The notes: generated by a model from the letters alone, not told the origin. DNA of 64,000 bases from Kalmusia sp. IMI 367209 (GCA_027946365.1 JAPEUQ010000006.1:1426001-1490000); one strand, 5' to 3'; positions 10,544 through 22,505 are shown, counted from the first letter of the stretch. Program-made: numbers and translations.

Positions 10544-11958
10544 GCTGCGTTGAACCGTGGGTTAGCACGCGTGGCATTCGTGCAGCATTCGAGGGCATTT
10601 GCAAGTTGAACGATGACGAAAGTGCGAACTTCCGTCGCATGTGAAAGAAATGTTTTCCCCGGATCAAAGTCGTCTACTTAGCGAATGCGACTCACCTAAC
10701 AGTGGGAAGGTAGCAATATGGTTATAGCTGGAATCGGGCAGCGAGCAAATGCGCAATTGTTGCAGAGCCGAGTAGCAATGTGCAGTTTGTGGAGGCACGG
10801 CGGCGGGAGGTCGTGTGAGGGACGATTTGGGGCCCCTGACCCTGGCTGCTAGCCGAAACAAGGGGACTGCAGTGGGGTTTGTTAGTCTATCACTTCCCCT
10901 CTGAGTGACGTTGGACATCAAAGCTCCATTTGACGTCGAAGCTTCACAGCCACACGTACTCGCCTCGCCACATGTACAACCCCGTTCTGCCATGCTTTTG
11001 CAGCCCCTCTTCCTAGGGCTCTTTGCAGAATCACATCGTTCTGCTAACCGCGGCACGGCAAACTCGGATCAAGCCACATCACTATTCCTTGGCCTGCCTG
11101 CAGGGCTTACGCATGCACCACTACCAACACCAGCTGCGTCACTGCTGCTGTGTACAATGTGCGCGCAAGCTTCGGCAGTTGCCTTGCGCTACATCGAGGT
11201 GGGCACGTCGCCAGTCTGATACTGTGGAATCTTCGGTCCAGCATCCGTGCTGGGCTCGCTGAGGAGCATTAGAGATGCCTCATTCGCCGCCAAGCTACCA
11301 TTTCCTCTTCCCAACTTTTCCACCTAATTATATAGCGTTGCATATAACAACCCTTGCTCTCTAGGTCGCGACAAGGCGGCATCAGCGACAGCGCACCCCA
11401 CCATAAGTACACCATAGGTACACCGTCGGTGGCTCACGACTTATCAGGCCTCGATATACTTGCAATACGAGGTCCACCTTCTTAAAATATCATACCTATA
11501 CTAGTCTTCTATAATGTAACAAAATCCATAGCATACGACACTTTCGACTATCGCTTTTCATGTTGCCGAAACATTCATCTACACCGCGGTACCATGACTG
11601 AATACGCCTTGGAACGTCATGAAACAGGTCGAATGGAGTCTTTGTTTTCCGTCCACTTTTCTGCATGTCGCATGTATAGAGAAGTCCGATGTGGCTTTGC
11701 TTGCATTCCGCAGTTACACAATCGACTTCGCCCTGTGCGCCCGCAGGACCAGCAATGCCCACCCATGTCGGTCAAGTAAAGACCCAGCTATATGGTCTAA
11801 AAAAAGATACAGTCACAGCTTTCACCACGTTTCAGCATATCGCAAAACACCGTTACTGATTAGCAGACAAACGCAGATGTATTGATAGACTTGGTATCGG
11901 TGACAAACCCCACACGACTCGTGAACATCAGCTGTTCCATCAACTATCCCACAGCACC
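10544..11958. other. Intergenic, no gene supported
   Basis: Shared upstream region of the minus-strand ethanolamine kinase and the plus-strand hypothetical gene. Open frames at 10664-11056 and 10905-11262 overlap one another on both strands and have no family features. AT-rich patches near 11325-11350 and 11480-11520 could be promoter elements. Confidence 0.4.
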
Positions 11959-13725
11959 ATGGCGGATACAACGCCCTCAACATCCCCTGACACTGTCTTC
12001 AAGTCGCGCATCAATTCTGTTAGCAGCGTTACAGCGTCCCTCCTCGAGCTACTCAATCGCCCTGATACATCCTATGCAGGTGTCGCCAACTTACCCGAAG
12101 ATGTTGCAAACTTCCACAACTCACTGATAGTACTTGCTCCTCATGTCGAAACGCACAATCAATCGAACGAAGACTTGTGCGATGCGTCTCGACTCTCCGA
12201 TCTATTAGAGAACGCTGAGCTCTGCTTAGACAGGATGCAAACGAGTCTGTCGAAGAGAAGTGAACTCACCATCATGACCCGGTACCTTCAAGCGTCAAGT
12301 GCGGATGAAGCGATGAAGCATCTCTCTTCAAGGCTGAACATCTGCACTTTGGCTTTAAAGGGTCCTCCCTTGCTGTCTGCTGTGTAAGCTTCGTCGACGG
12401 GATTGGGGCACCATCGCTCATTATGATACTAGGAACACAGTGCACAGGTCACTAGGCAGAGCGTTTCGGAAGCTTGCATTCACCTCAATCAACGTATGGA
12501 TAGATACACTCACGAAGGAATCGATCAAGTTTGCACGCGAATTCACGATTATGCAGCCAGACGAGGGTATCTCGGACGCTACAGCTACCTTCGGTCTCTT
12601 TCGCGAACGAGAAGACTTAGTCAAGATACTTCAGGTTATGATCGGAACGGCAATGAGAATGCGTAAGTATGCAAGGTCCGAGTGCAAAGTCGATGTTCCT
12701 TAGTGAATAACAAAGACTTTATTCTCGTTTGACTGAAACACATTCACAGTACCTATTTACATTTTTCGACTTACACTGACTGTTTACCTGTTGATTAGTA
12801 CACGCTGCTAGGCGTGAGATGAACACACAAGCAACTGATCCTGCGCTGCCGGAGAGACTTGCAGGCCAACGAAGCGTTTGCCAATCAGCATCTGCTTTCC
12901 CAGAGCCAGAAGCAACAGCTGAAGTCGATCCTAATGAAATTCTCGCCTTTCAACGATTCTCCCTCGACCAACTCACCTACGCCAACGCCAGCACCTCATC
13001 TCCTCTCTCAGCTCTACCTCCACCATACCCACAGGAGCGTAACGAGTTTCCGTACCCGCACGATCTATCTGACACGCACACCCCTTTCGAACCCGTATCG
13101 CAGATCTCACGCAACTACGCTGACGCACAATCCCTTCTCGTCCTCTCCCAACCCAACGAAGCCCTCGCCCTCCTCGAAACTGCCTTCGCCCTATCAACAA
13201 CCCTCGCCTCCTTCTCATCGACTCTAGGTCCTCCACCCCCTACCACCCCCTCAACAACGGACATCCTCTTCCTCATCTCCCAAGCCAGCCTCCAAACAAC
13301 ACCGAGACGCATAACCCGCGCCCGCGCCGCCCTCCGCTCCATATACACCTCCCCACCCAACACCGTCGTCCCACCCAAGCGCCGCTACGAAGCCGCACAC
13401 GCTTGCCGAGCTGTACATGTACATCGACGGCGTGCCTTCCATCTGGGAGGAGCTGGACGACTGGAACAGCCTGGACACGGACATGGGCAAAGCGAAGGAC
13501 TACGTGATCGCCGCGGTGAAAGGGCGGAATAGGCTATTAGGCTTGGCACATGCGGATACGCAGAGGAGCTTGCAGTTGTTGACGACTTTGATGCTTAGGG
13601 TGAGGCTCGCGGATGGAGGAGAGGAAGGGCAGAGGGTGCTGAGCGAGTTGGTGGAGTGCGTGAGGGATATGAGGGGTGATGTCGAGGAGGAAAGCTGGGA
13701 TGAAGCAGAACTTGGGAGACGTTGA
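11959..13725 (+). CDS. Hypothetical fungal protein with TPR-like C-terminus; frame broken near 13,401
   Basis: Not recognised. My model uses exons 11959-12383, 12448-12662 and 12799-13725. The introns are GTAAGC..CACAG (64 bp) and GTAAGT..GATTAG (136 bp), and both keep the frame. The N-terminal half is helical with no named domain. The C-terminal third looks like degenerate TPR helices (YADAQSLLVLSQPNEALALL, later KGRNRLLGLAHADTQRSL). Coding sense runs in one frame through KRRYEAAH at about 13,400 and then resumes one base later as LAELYMYIDG, so one extra base seems present near 13401; with it skipped the product would be 521 residues. No GT..AG pair of workable size bridges the break. An alternative frame at 12859-12960 is also open, so the middle of the model is uncertain. 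It could be a decaying gene. Confidence 0.4.
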
Positions 13726-14253
13726 TTGGAGGAGCATGCTGAGGCAGGGGGGTGAAGTTGGGGTTGCTAAGCGTTGATGTGGGAGCGATGACGACGTTAC
13801 GGCATGTTATGATCATGATACATCTCGAGTACATGAACACCGCTGTTACTCCCTCTAAGCATGCTAACTTCACTCAGGTATGACTAGAACACAACACAAA
13901 CATCAACACATCTAATTACATATCTTCTCACCATCTATGTAATCCCGTTGGGGGAGCTAAGGCACTCAAATAGCAATGTAAGACCGTGGATACAATCGTA
14001 ATCGTGTACGCCAGAACGCCAGACATCCTGCCACAACTCCGCGCTATCAAAACAAATGAATACTCCTACATGGTATGCTACGCCACAGCTTCAAGACGGT
14101 TGTAGATCCCGCAAACGCCGTGTCCTGACTTCATAGTACCGTTCATCCAGGGGTATGTGCTGCCTTGTCCCAAGTCCATTCCATAAGTGCGCCTATATCA
14201 TCTCGATCGCGATCATGTCTTGTTTTCTCGTTGTCATGTTGCTGGCCATCTAG
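13726..14253. other. Intergenic between convergent genes
   Basis: 3' flanks of the TPR-like gene (plus) and SCAP (minus). Nothing else seen. Confidence 0.5.
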
Positions 14254-17200
14254 TCATTGCAGCTTCCTTCCCGGACCTCGTTTTGTCTTCGACTTGTGAA
14301 TGGCCATACCGAGATCTAAACTGGTACCCAGCCCATCGAACGTCTCCTTCCCGAGCGTTATGATCTTGATCGAGTTGCCAAAACCGACGACAACGCTTTT
14401 CTTGCCGAGTCTTGTTATAGGCCCAGCCTCAGCAACAAATAATTGATCACCTCCCAATAACTCATCTGTGTCCTCGGATGAGGCAACAGTGAGCGGACGT
14501 GAGCGAAAATCGCCCGCCACTGAGAGCGTCCAAGCCTCCCAATTGTCGGTATCCGTGGATGACGTAGATGCATGGATAGACTGGGATATCGACACCGATG
14601 TGGCAGTGTTCTTATTGGGTTCGTCGTGTCTTACAGCACGTTCATGTAATGCTGAGAGTAGAGCCGAAGGCTCGGGTGGCTCATAGTCACCGCCTGAAGC
14701 TATCGACGATGGAGTCGGCGACGAGTTGCGTTTTCGGATCCCTACCAAGCCGAGCGCCGCTATAGCTTCCCAGGCTCCAACCGGCTCGACGATATGGACG
14801 ATATCCTTCGCAAGGGAAAGGCCACGGCAATTATGGGCATCGTTATCGGAGGGCTTTCCCAAACATATAAGAGATGTAGGACATTCATCGAGCGTAAAGG
14901 TTTGCATTATGAGGTGGCCGCCATCCTCTTCAGTGTAAGCCACGGAGAGCGAATGAACAGCTGGAGCGCCGCACGCGCATTGCCGGGGTGCTGAGTGCAT
15001 GACGCGGAAATGGTGAGGTTTAGCATGGCCAATTTGGAAGGCATGGATGAGCACACGGCTATTGAAATCGAATACCTCTGCCTCTTCATCCCGAAGTGCA
15101 AAGATTAAACCTAAAGTAGGCACCGCCTCTATACAGTGGATCTTCAAAGGGTTGCTGCCAGGCGGCGGGCCTGGGTCAAGACCGGCGACGACCTCTGAGG
15201 TCTTGCCACGATCGTCGTCAAGTACTAGTATGTGCACTTCTCCAGTCTTAGTGACGAATATAAGACTGAGATCCCCTTTGATGGAAGTATGAATCGCAGC
15301 ACACAGGATAGCACGTGAGCATATTCTCCTAGTGTGGTGTATGCCGCCACGAGCCTCAAATTCTGTCAAATAACCGTCCGGGGTTACGATAAGAAGAGTG
15401 AAGATGTCTTGATCAGGCCGAGGTATCGTAGCAAACGTGAAAAGAATAGGTACTTGACCGCGAAGATCCACGGTCTGAACGGTCGTAAAACGAGATGCAG
15501 CGAGATTCCAAAGGCCTATCAGCCCATCATCGCTGCAAAGCGCAAGTACGCTGCCGCCATCGTCTATGGTACTCGCGATGATAGGCCAGAGTTTTGGCTT
15601 CATGACCGCTGTCTGGAGTATTGATTGCCGGAAGCCATTTTGATCATGTAGCCAGACAGATGTTGTTCGGTCTAGTGACACGCTGACAATGTGGCCCTTT
15701 GGAGAAGAAGTGAGTCGTACTATATCGAGCGCTTGGGTAGCTGACAATGTTTCCACATTGAATAGGTCATCTTCATCCTCCTCTTCCCCTGCACCCTCGG
15801 GAAGACCCGTCCAGAGGAGATAGTTCATGAGTAATGTGACCCCAGCTATCAAGAATGCGACAATCAAGGCAGCGGAGTATGCGTGCCCTCGGGCAAAGTG
15901 GCGAATGCTATCGGCTAAGGACGACGGCTTTTGAGCAATGTCCCTACCTGTTGCATTCTTCGAAACAACCAACAGTGGATCGTATATCCTGGCAACGAAG
16001 CTATGGGCATGAGGATTGATGAAACTGAAAAGTTCCTTCGCTGTATTGTGGTCCTGTATCCGCAGCCAGTCTGCGGGAGTACGTGCCTGATTGATAGGTG
16101 GCGGACTCCACGTTGATGGTTCTTGGAGTCCGGTTTGTCTTCTAAGTAGACTCTCTTTGATCGTATGTACAGAGAGTTTTCGGCCGTTGCTGTCAAAGAA
16201 ATGCCAATTGATGGCCAGTAGGAATGATAGGATAGCGACCGACCCGGCAAACCGCGTACTAACAGGCAGTGTTCCTTGTCGTAATGCCGATAACCAGGAC
16301 TGACGTTCTGTCCGGCGGCTCTTGGTGGTTGTTTGATTCATATCAACGCGTTCGAGAGAGTCTAAAAGCTCCATCCTCTGGACATCAACGCTCAAAACAG
16401 CGAGGAAGAATGTCAAATGGAAGACTAGGTCGAGGATAAGCGTGACCGCTGCAAAGATACAGAAGTCCGCAACCCATGGCGTAACTATGCGGGAGCAGAG
16501 ATATATAAGAACGAGATTCTGTCCCGCTACTGCAATTGAGAGATGGCCAACTTCGCTGACCGCATGGCCGATACGTTGGGGAGGAGACATCTCAGCTGGA
16601 GTCTCAAGGACGACGTTGATTAGACGAAAGCTATGCGAGGGTTAGACTGGTGGCAATTCAGACATTTTCTGCTTCTGTGACATACATGTTTCCAAGGCCA
16701 AAACAGAAAATTACTCCTGGGAACCACGGTCGAGGAATGCGTGCCAAATTGATGCCCAGAAAAGAACATATCGTGAAGCTACCAATGACACAAACTGTCA
16801 TCTACGCATTGTGTTAGCGACGAATGGTGGTCGAACTAGAGACGCTTACTTTGGCACAGATAGTGATCAGCAGGCCGAACCAACTCTTGACAGCTCTAAG
16901 TTGCATCATTCTCATGATCACGTAGCCAGCCGTGACCATGTACGATGCAGCTAAAAACAAGTCATCGTTGAGTGTCATTGGTTTGAAGCGAAATTCATAG
17001 AGACGACTCTTTACAACCTGACCGTCCGGAGGAAACATGGACCATTCTGGCGGAAGAGACTGCGAGAGAAACCGCGATCTTGCGTCCCAGCTATCTCCGA
17101 GACCGGCGACGGTCTGGTCAAACAACGTAATAACAATGGCATCGGCTGAACGTAATTTGGCTCTGGTGAATGCCTTGCCCGCGAAGACTGTACTTGGTCG

Positions 17201-17842
17201 CAGGGTTAGATTGAGCGCCGATCGGAGGCCCGAACGGGCATTGATGGTAGCGAGCAAGTCACGATCCTCGTCGAGCGCCTTGTGCGAACAATTCCAGAAC
17301 ATCAAGGGCGAATGGAATCCCCAGTGTTCGCCAGGTCTGGTTGCAATGCACCGTTCCTCGTTACGCATGTTCGCCAATGGACGATCCGGCGCTGTCCCGA
17401 GCACGTCGTCGAAGCCATCTCCTATCAGTGTTTCCTGAACGTAGAGGGCTTCGCGTAGTATACGGCGATCAATTGCATTCATGTAATCGCCGTGGACCCA
17501 CACCTGGCGCACCTCGACGTTGGCGGCCCGCTCGCCATGCACCTCGGTGGTAGAGGTCCACACATGCTTCGGGAGGTTGCGCAGGCCGGCCGCTGCGGGG
17601 CTGTCGGTTTGGAAGACTGCGGGATAGCAGAGCAAGACGGAAACGACGACGGTGAGGATTATCGACAAAAAGCCAATGCCGCGCAGTTGCGGTGCCATGA
17701 GCCTGGAAAGCGCGGCGGATCGGGTGCGTCGGCGATAGGTGAGGGGGCTCGGTCGTGCTACGAAGGCTTCAGTATACAGGCGACGACGTTCGGGACGCGC
17801 GCACACTCACCCACGCAGCGGATAAAGAAGGTACCAGATCAT
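14254..17842 (-). CDS. scp1: SREBP cleavage-activating protein (SCAP), with an N-terminal frame problem
   Basis: Polytopic ER/Golgi membrane sterol sensor that escorts the SREBP transcription factor. The gene begins at 17842 with MIWYLLYPLRG, the family's N-terminus. Exons: 17811-17842; then down to 16850; 16686-16801; 14254-16630. Introns 16802-16849 (48 bp) and 16631-16685 (55 bp) rebuild the sterol-sensing segment (LNDDLFLAASYMVTAGYVIM, then VIGSFTICSFLGINLARI). The C-terminal half carries WD40-like repeats (VSVSLDRTTSVWLHDQNG, LALCSDDGLIGLWNL) and ends in a basic tail. The first intron has two readings. Removing 17758-17810 gives the conserved TTEPPHLSPTHPIRRAF and ARHWLF, but then needs one base dropped from the A5 run at 17667-17671 (1143 residues). 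Removing 17703-17810 keeps frame without any change but deletes that conserved block (1125 residues). I favour the first. Family call is strong. Confidence 0.88.
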
Positions 17843-18807
17843 TCGGCGCTGCGGGCCCTCACGCAGGGCATGTCCAGGCTGTGTGTGGGAGACGCTCAGC
17901 TGTAGCCAAGTTGCGATGCGCGCGCTGGAGGGCGGGCTTGCGACGGTTCATTCATCGGTCGAATCGAAGAGCGGGGCGCGCGACCAGCGAGTGCAGGACA
18001 GCAGCACGGCGCCCCGAAGCTGGTGAAGGAGGAAGTATATCAGGGCAGCAGTGGTGACGGGGGCTCGGCAGCATTGTCTGCGTCTTTGCGGTTGTGGCTT
18101 TCAGGCCCAGCTGTCCCTGCCTTGGAGCTCGCCAAGGGTCGACGACGCAGCTGCACGCGATGCGAGACAAGGTTACTGGGCTACTGTAAGAGGCTTGGCC
18201 GGCGGGAACGAGCCGCCCAACTCACTCTGGAGGCGAGCGTGAGACACGGACCTGGGGATCTTCCATGCAGGCACAGTCCGGCGCTGCGATCGCGCACGCC
18301 CAGGCAGCCTGTCGTCACCGCTGCGGCAAGGCGCCGCAAAGAAGTTGCGCCAGCGCCCAGCGTGATCGCAGCAGCAGCGCCTCCTCACTTGGCTCTGCGC
18401 ATTGGGAACATGTCACTCCAGCGATTCGGAAAGGTGTCGAATAATCTATATTCCGAGCTATGTACATCAAGCACCCCGCGCGTGCAGTAGGCGACAGGGG
18501 GTACAGGGACTGTATTACGCCTGACCGCAGAGCTGGAGATGGCCATCCCAGGCGTGATAGCCCGCTTAGCATCCCAGTCTGATTCTGACGTTTGCCTCCA
18601 GCGATAGACACGCAGGCATCTCCCTCGTGCTTCTTGCTGACCGTCTAGCAGTGTGACCGAGTGACATGTCCGGGGCCTGCTGCTTCAGGTATAACCACCA
18701 CAGCTGGACTTTCTGCTTGTACATGTGGTCAAAGCCGTGTAACTACCAACATGAAGTGGCTTCTCTCGTAGACGGCCTTTCGCCGACGCGACACAACCAG
18801 CCGCCTA
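17843..18807. other. Intergenic, upstream region of SCAP
   Basis: GC-rich; many overlapping frames (for example 18023-18490 plus, 18173-18388 minus) without features. Includes the SCAP promoter and the 3' flank of the ACL4-like gene. No gene supported. Confidence 0.45.
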
Positions 18808-19956
18808 TCACGTTCCGTCCATCTCTGCATCATCGTCATCATCTGCGTCTTCCCAGTCTTCCTCGTCCTCTTCCTCTTCACCAGTGGATGGGCCCAAAAC
18901 GCCGTTGAGCTCCTTCAAGATCTCGTCCGCATGAGCCTTAAGTCGTTCGTCCTCGTACTGGAACGCCGCATACAGCTTGAGACAATTTTCCAGCCAGTCA
19001 CGACTGGCCTTCAGAAGCGGCGTTGTTCGTTCTGCATCGTTGTTTGCTTTTTGCTTCTCGGCTATCAGGTGCAAGCACCAGCCCCCCAAGTACCAAGCCT
19101 CGACACTTTCGTCATTCTCGCCAATAAGCCTCTCTAGCACCTCAATCGCTTCGTCTTCCATTTCAGCCTCCATTAGCAAGCGAGATAGGCTTATCCGCGT
19201 AGAATAATCGGGAATCCTGGGACTGTCAGGCTCCAACTCCTTCCATAGATCCATGCTTCGCGTCAATGCCGCTTTCGCGTCGTCAATTCGTAATTGGGAG
19301 ATTCGAATAGAGGCCAGTGTCTGGAGTGGCTCGGGACTCTCGGATGCAACGAGCAGTGCTTCGGTAACGGCAGCTTCACATCGAGCTTCTGCATCTTCTT
19401 CCCACGAAAGATCGGTCATGTAGACTTCGGCGATCCCGCAAAGTGCGTTCGCAACCTTGAGCTTCTTCTCGTCCAATACCTCTGTGGCCTCGGCTTTCTT
19501 CACCGATCTGCTTTCCAGCTCGCTAATCTCCCGCTTCAGCACCTCGACGCCTTTGTCGAACCACCGCACACTTTCCGCTCCCCCCTCCTCGTTGAGCTGA
19601 GCCAGCCACAGAAACTTCTCTGCGCCATCTTGTACTCCCTCTGCGTCCAACGCTATCGCGGTGAGGAAAGCTTCTCTAGCTGCGTCTGGGTCTCCTAGCT
19701 CCACATTGATTTCACCTAAAAGGTTCAGAGCTGGGAGAGAAGCCACGGTTGGCTCAGATGTGGGTTGGAGGAGATTCAGCGCTCGTCTAGCTGCTACGAG
19801 GGCTTCGTCTGGCTGTGATGTTTGTAGTAAGGTAGCGGCCTGAACGAGTAGTGCTTCGGGTGAGGCCTTTAGTTTCTTGGGCGTTGCGTTGGATGTGCCG
19901 TTCTTTGCGTCTTTTTTCACTTTTCGTGATCGATCCTGCGGTTTCGTTTTGGCCAT
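18808..19956 (-). CDS. ACL4: ACL4-like TPR chaperone of ribosomal protein L4
   Basis: Single-exon, 382-residue TPR protein matching Acl4, the dedicated assembly chaperone that binds newly made Rpl4 (uL4) and delivers it to pre-60S ribosomes. The N-terminus is strongly basic (KTKPQDRSRKVKKDAKNG), fitting a nuclear-targeting signal. TPR helices follow from about residue 35 (ALLVQAATLLQTSQPDEALV, then LLGEINVELGDPDAAREAFL), with the conserved GGAESVRWFDKG segment and AWYLGGWCLHL near residue 290. The protein ends in a highly acidic tail (EEEEDEEDWEDADDDDD), typical of Acl4. It is divergently paired with the GIR2-like gene, 200 bp apart, so the two may share promoter elements. I recognise it by domain order and tail; a generic TPR protein is the alternative. 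Confidence 0.82.
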   Translation of the reverse strand: MAKTKPQDRSRKVKKDAKNGTSNATPKKLKASPEALLVQAATLLQTSQPDEALVAARRALNLLQPTSEPTVASLPALNLLGEINVELGDPDAAREAFLTAIALDAEGVQDGAEKFLWLAQLNEEGGAESVRWFDKGVEVLKREISELESRSVKKAEATEVLDEKKLKVANALCGIAEVYMTDLSWEEDAEARCEAAVTEALLVASESPEPLQTLASIRISQLRIDDAKAALTRSMDLWKELEPDSPRIPDYSTRISLSRLLMEAEMEDEAIEVLERLIGENDESVEAWYLGGWCLHLIAEKQKANNDAERTTPLLKASRDWLENCLKLYAAFQYEDERLKAHADEILKELNGVLGPSTGEEEEDEEDWEDADDDDDAEMDGT

Positions 19957-20156
19957 CGTGATTCAAATATGCGTGCAGCACCGTAAGAGTTACTCGGGCG
20001 AGAAAAGTCAATGTGTTTGTGTAAAGTGCGGTGATTAGGGTAGAAAGCATAACCCAAAAATTTATAGAAAGTGGTGGTCCGTGCACCAACGTGGGGAAGT
20101 CGCGCGCCCCGCCAACGACGTGTAAACCCAATCTCATTATCGAACGGCACGCTAAG
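19957..20156. promoter_or_regulatory. 200-bp bidirectional promoter region (ACL4-like / GIR2-like)
   Basis: Compact spacer between the start codons of two divergently transcribed genes, one for ribosome assembly and one linked to translation control. It must hold both promoters. I see no specific element I can name. Confidence 0.5.
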
Positions 20157-20962
20157 ATGGGAGTCGAAGAGCAGAAGGAAGAGCGCGAGATCCTCGAATC
20201 TATCTATCCGGAGGAGATAACAGGTTAGAGTCCACAGGGGTCTAGATAGAAAGAGTATTCCACTGACATCTCCGCAGACATTTCCGAGACTGAATTCAGA
20301 ATAGCAATACAACTCGAAGCTACCAACGACGATGGAGACGACTCTGAGGCGCGTACGTTTTCCAAATCAACGTCGTGACCTCATCCAACCATGCCACTAA
20401 TATTATCGCAGCAACAATCATACTCAATGTCCGCTACCCACCAAACTACCCCGACGAGGCCCCCGACCTAGACATAACACAACCGCCCAACGCTCCAAAA
20501 CACATCTACTTAGACATTCAAGAAGACAAAGCCGTCCTCCTTTCGTCCCTCTCCGAGACGATAACCGACAATCTCGGCATGCAAATGGTCTTCACACTCG
20601 TCACCACGCTCAAAGACTCTGCCGAGCTACTCATATCGGAGCGGCAAGGCGCTAAGGCGGCCCTGGCAGAAATAGAAGCCCAAAAAGCCGAAGAAGAGGA
20701 GAATCGAAAATTCCAAGGCGAGGCCGTTACACGAGAAAGCTTCTTAAAGTGGAGGGAGGAGTTCCGCAGGGAGCTGGCGGAGGAGGAGCAGAGGAAGAAG
20801 GAAGAAGCCGAGGCGGAGGACAAGAGGAAAGGAAAAAAGGAGGAGAAGAAGTTCACCGGGAGGGAGCTTTGGGAGAAAGGCCTTGTGGGTAAGGTAGAGG
20901 AGGAAGAGGGCGAAGATGCACTTGAGGGGATGGAAAAGCTGAAGATTGAAGCGGCATCATAG
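20157..20962 (+). CDS. GIR2: RWD-domain protein, GIR2/RWDD1-like
   Basis: Cytosolic RWD protein; the yeast homologue Gir2 binds Gcn1 and the Rbg2 GTPase on ribosomes and modulates Gcn2 activation. Exons 20157-20223, 20278-20352 and 20412-20962 give 230 residues. Introns are 54 bp (GTTAGA..CCGCAG) and 59 bp (GTACGT..TCGCAG). The RWD fold begins at residue 3 (EEQKEEREILESIYPEEIT), continues across the first intron (DISETEFRIAIQLEA) and carries the hallmark RYPPNYPDEAP after the second. The C-terminal half is an acidic/basic coiled-coil (EEQRKKEEAEAEDKRKGKK) with FTGRELWEKGL near the end, as in Gir2/RWDD1. Codon content and splice frame agree throughout. GCN20, another Gcn1 partner, lies at 52-54 kb. 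Confidence 0.88.
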
Positions 20963-21165
20963 CAGTCGCACTGGGACTAACGACCAATACAACTAGGTAT
21001 TTCGGTCGCTATAGTAGGGTGCAAAAGCCAATATACCCAACACGTACAGTATTCGGACAATCAATTTGGGGCGCAATGAGTTCCCCTAGGAAGTGATCCC
21101 CATGCATGCGGAATGGAGATTATATGCTGGCATCGTACAACATTCTGTTCCATTAAAGCTATAGC
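20963..21165. other. Short spacer between convergent genes
   Basis: 203 bp, 3' flanks of the GIR2-like gene and the LYR-motif gene. Nothing else seen. Confidence 0.5.
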
Positions 21166-22121
21166 TTATTTCAGCCACCGCGAACGTATCGGCCTAGACT
21201 TCCTGCCTCGCTGTATCTTTTGTCCTTCCAAGACCGCAAGTTCAGTCTCTTTATCCACCAACGCTACCATTCTGGTCGCAATATCTCTGTCAGTCGCCAT
21301 GTCTTTCTCAAAAGCGGTAGTGTTCGCCCTTTCCGCCTTCACCATCTCATAGACCCAAGGTAACTCCTTTGCAGCCCCATCGTTGTCCACGATCCCGCAC
21401 TCTTTCCCTAATATTATATCCCACTCGTCCTCGTAATTTGACATTGGGATCCAATAGTTCGTAAGCAAAACTTTGAGATGGAACCTGTTGATACGCCGTT
21501 CCAATTTCTGCCGTAGTATGCGACTCAGCGCCGGTGGCTGTGGTTTCTTGATGCGCAAAAAGGGCACGCCGTTTGCAGAGGCAAGGATAGGGACATGACG
21601 AGGCCCTGATGTCTTTGCGAAGGGGCGCACGTTTAGAACAGCTTTCTCGGGCGGTAATGCGGCGAGGGGATGTTTCATAGAGGGCCTTGAAGGTGATGTA
21701 GGAGGCTGGCGGAGCGATGGTGTACGCGTGATCCTACGCGGGAGTGAGGGTATGAGTGATTTGAGGATGTCTACGCTCTTCGCGTTGCCGGTGGCGGGGC
21801 TATCGAGAAGGTCAAGCACCTGCGGTAATCAGTTGACAGCGCAGAAGCAGCCCTGGATCACAAACCTCGTATCCAGCTCGAAAGACAAGCCCTAGCTGAT
21901 AGGGACTCTGTAGCTTCCTATTCTGGCGAAATTTGGCACGAATGGCGTTGTGCAGCAAAACGCGGGTGTTATCTAGCAAGGGTGCAGAAGAGCATCTTGA
22001 GAGCAGTGCCCTATACAGCGCAATCGCTTCTGAAATTAGCCAAGGAGAAATTACAGAGTTAAATAGACTCACCCGCTACACGATGCTGTGTAAATACTTT
22101 AGGCTGAAGGTAACGGGGCAT
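21166..22121 (-). CDS. LYR-motif (Complex1_LYR) protein, probably mitochondrial
   Basis: Minus-strand gene with exons 22073-22121, 21866-22029 and 21166-21819, giving 288 residues. Introns are 43 bp (GTGAGT..TTTCAG, very short) and 46 bp (GTTTGT..CCGCAG). The tiny first exon encodes MPRYLQPKVFTQHRVA; splicing then gives EAIALYRALLSRC, with the Leu-Tyr-Arg motif at residues 21-23. LNAIR-like helices follow (LLHNAIRAKFRQNRKLQSP, LGLVFRAGYEVLDLLDS). LYR proteins bind acyl carrier protein and help assemble mitochondrial complexes or iron-sulfur proteins. The C-terminal 200 residues (PALSRILRQKLERRINRF, basic end) are a fungal extension I cannot name. Which mitochondrial partner it serves is unknown. 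Mitochondrial location is inferred from the family. Confidence 0.8.
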
Positions 22122-22505
22122 GCATGAGCGTTGTCGCGTTTTGATGATTGAGCGTGAGTTCTCGCGACGCGGCTTGCGAACAGTCGCATAGGCACGTGCA
22201 CATCGTCATACCTACTAAAATCCAGACTTCTTGGAGTACTTCCAGAACTACATACCTACATATGGAAGTGATGAGGAGAATAAAATGAACACGTCAATCG
22301 AATAACAAATTGTACTTAGAAGTCTCATATTGGTGTTGAAGGGCAATAATTCATTTCGTCTTCGTTCTAGTCCCAGAGCCAATATGATCGAGCCCAGAAC
22401 TCCATACCAATGCATTCGTAATCACGCTCAAAGGTCGTAAACCATGCCTTCTTGAATGCCCTACTTGCTCCCTAGGAGTAGCACTTTGCAAAGAAACAAT
22501 CATCC
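22122..22505. other. Intergenic, promoter of the LYR gene
   Basis: 384 bp between two minus-strand genes. Nothing else seen. Confidence 0.5.

Noticed and set aside
10664..11262. Open frames on both strands upstream of ethanolamine kinase
   Set aside because: Mutually overlapping, no recognisable composition or start context.
18023..18490. 155-residue plus-strand frame
   Set aside because: Ala/Arg-rich product from GC-rich DNA; antisense frames equally open.
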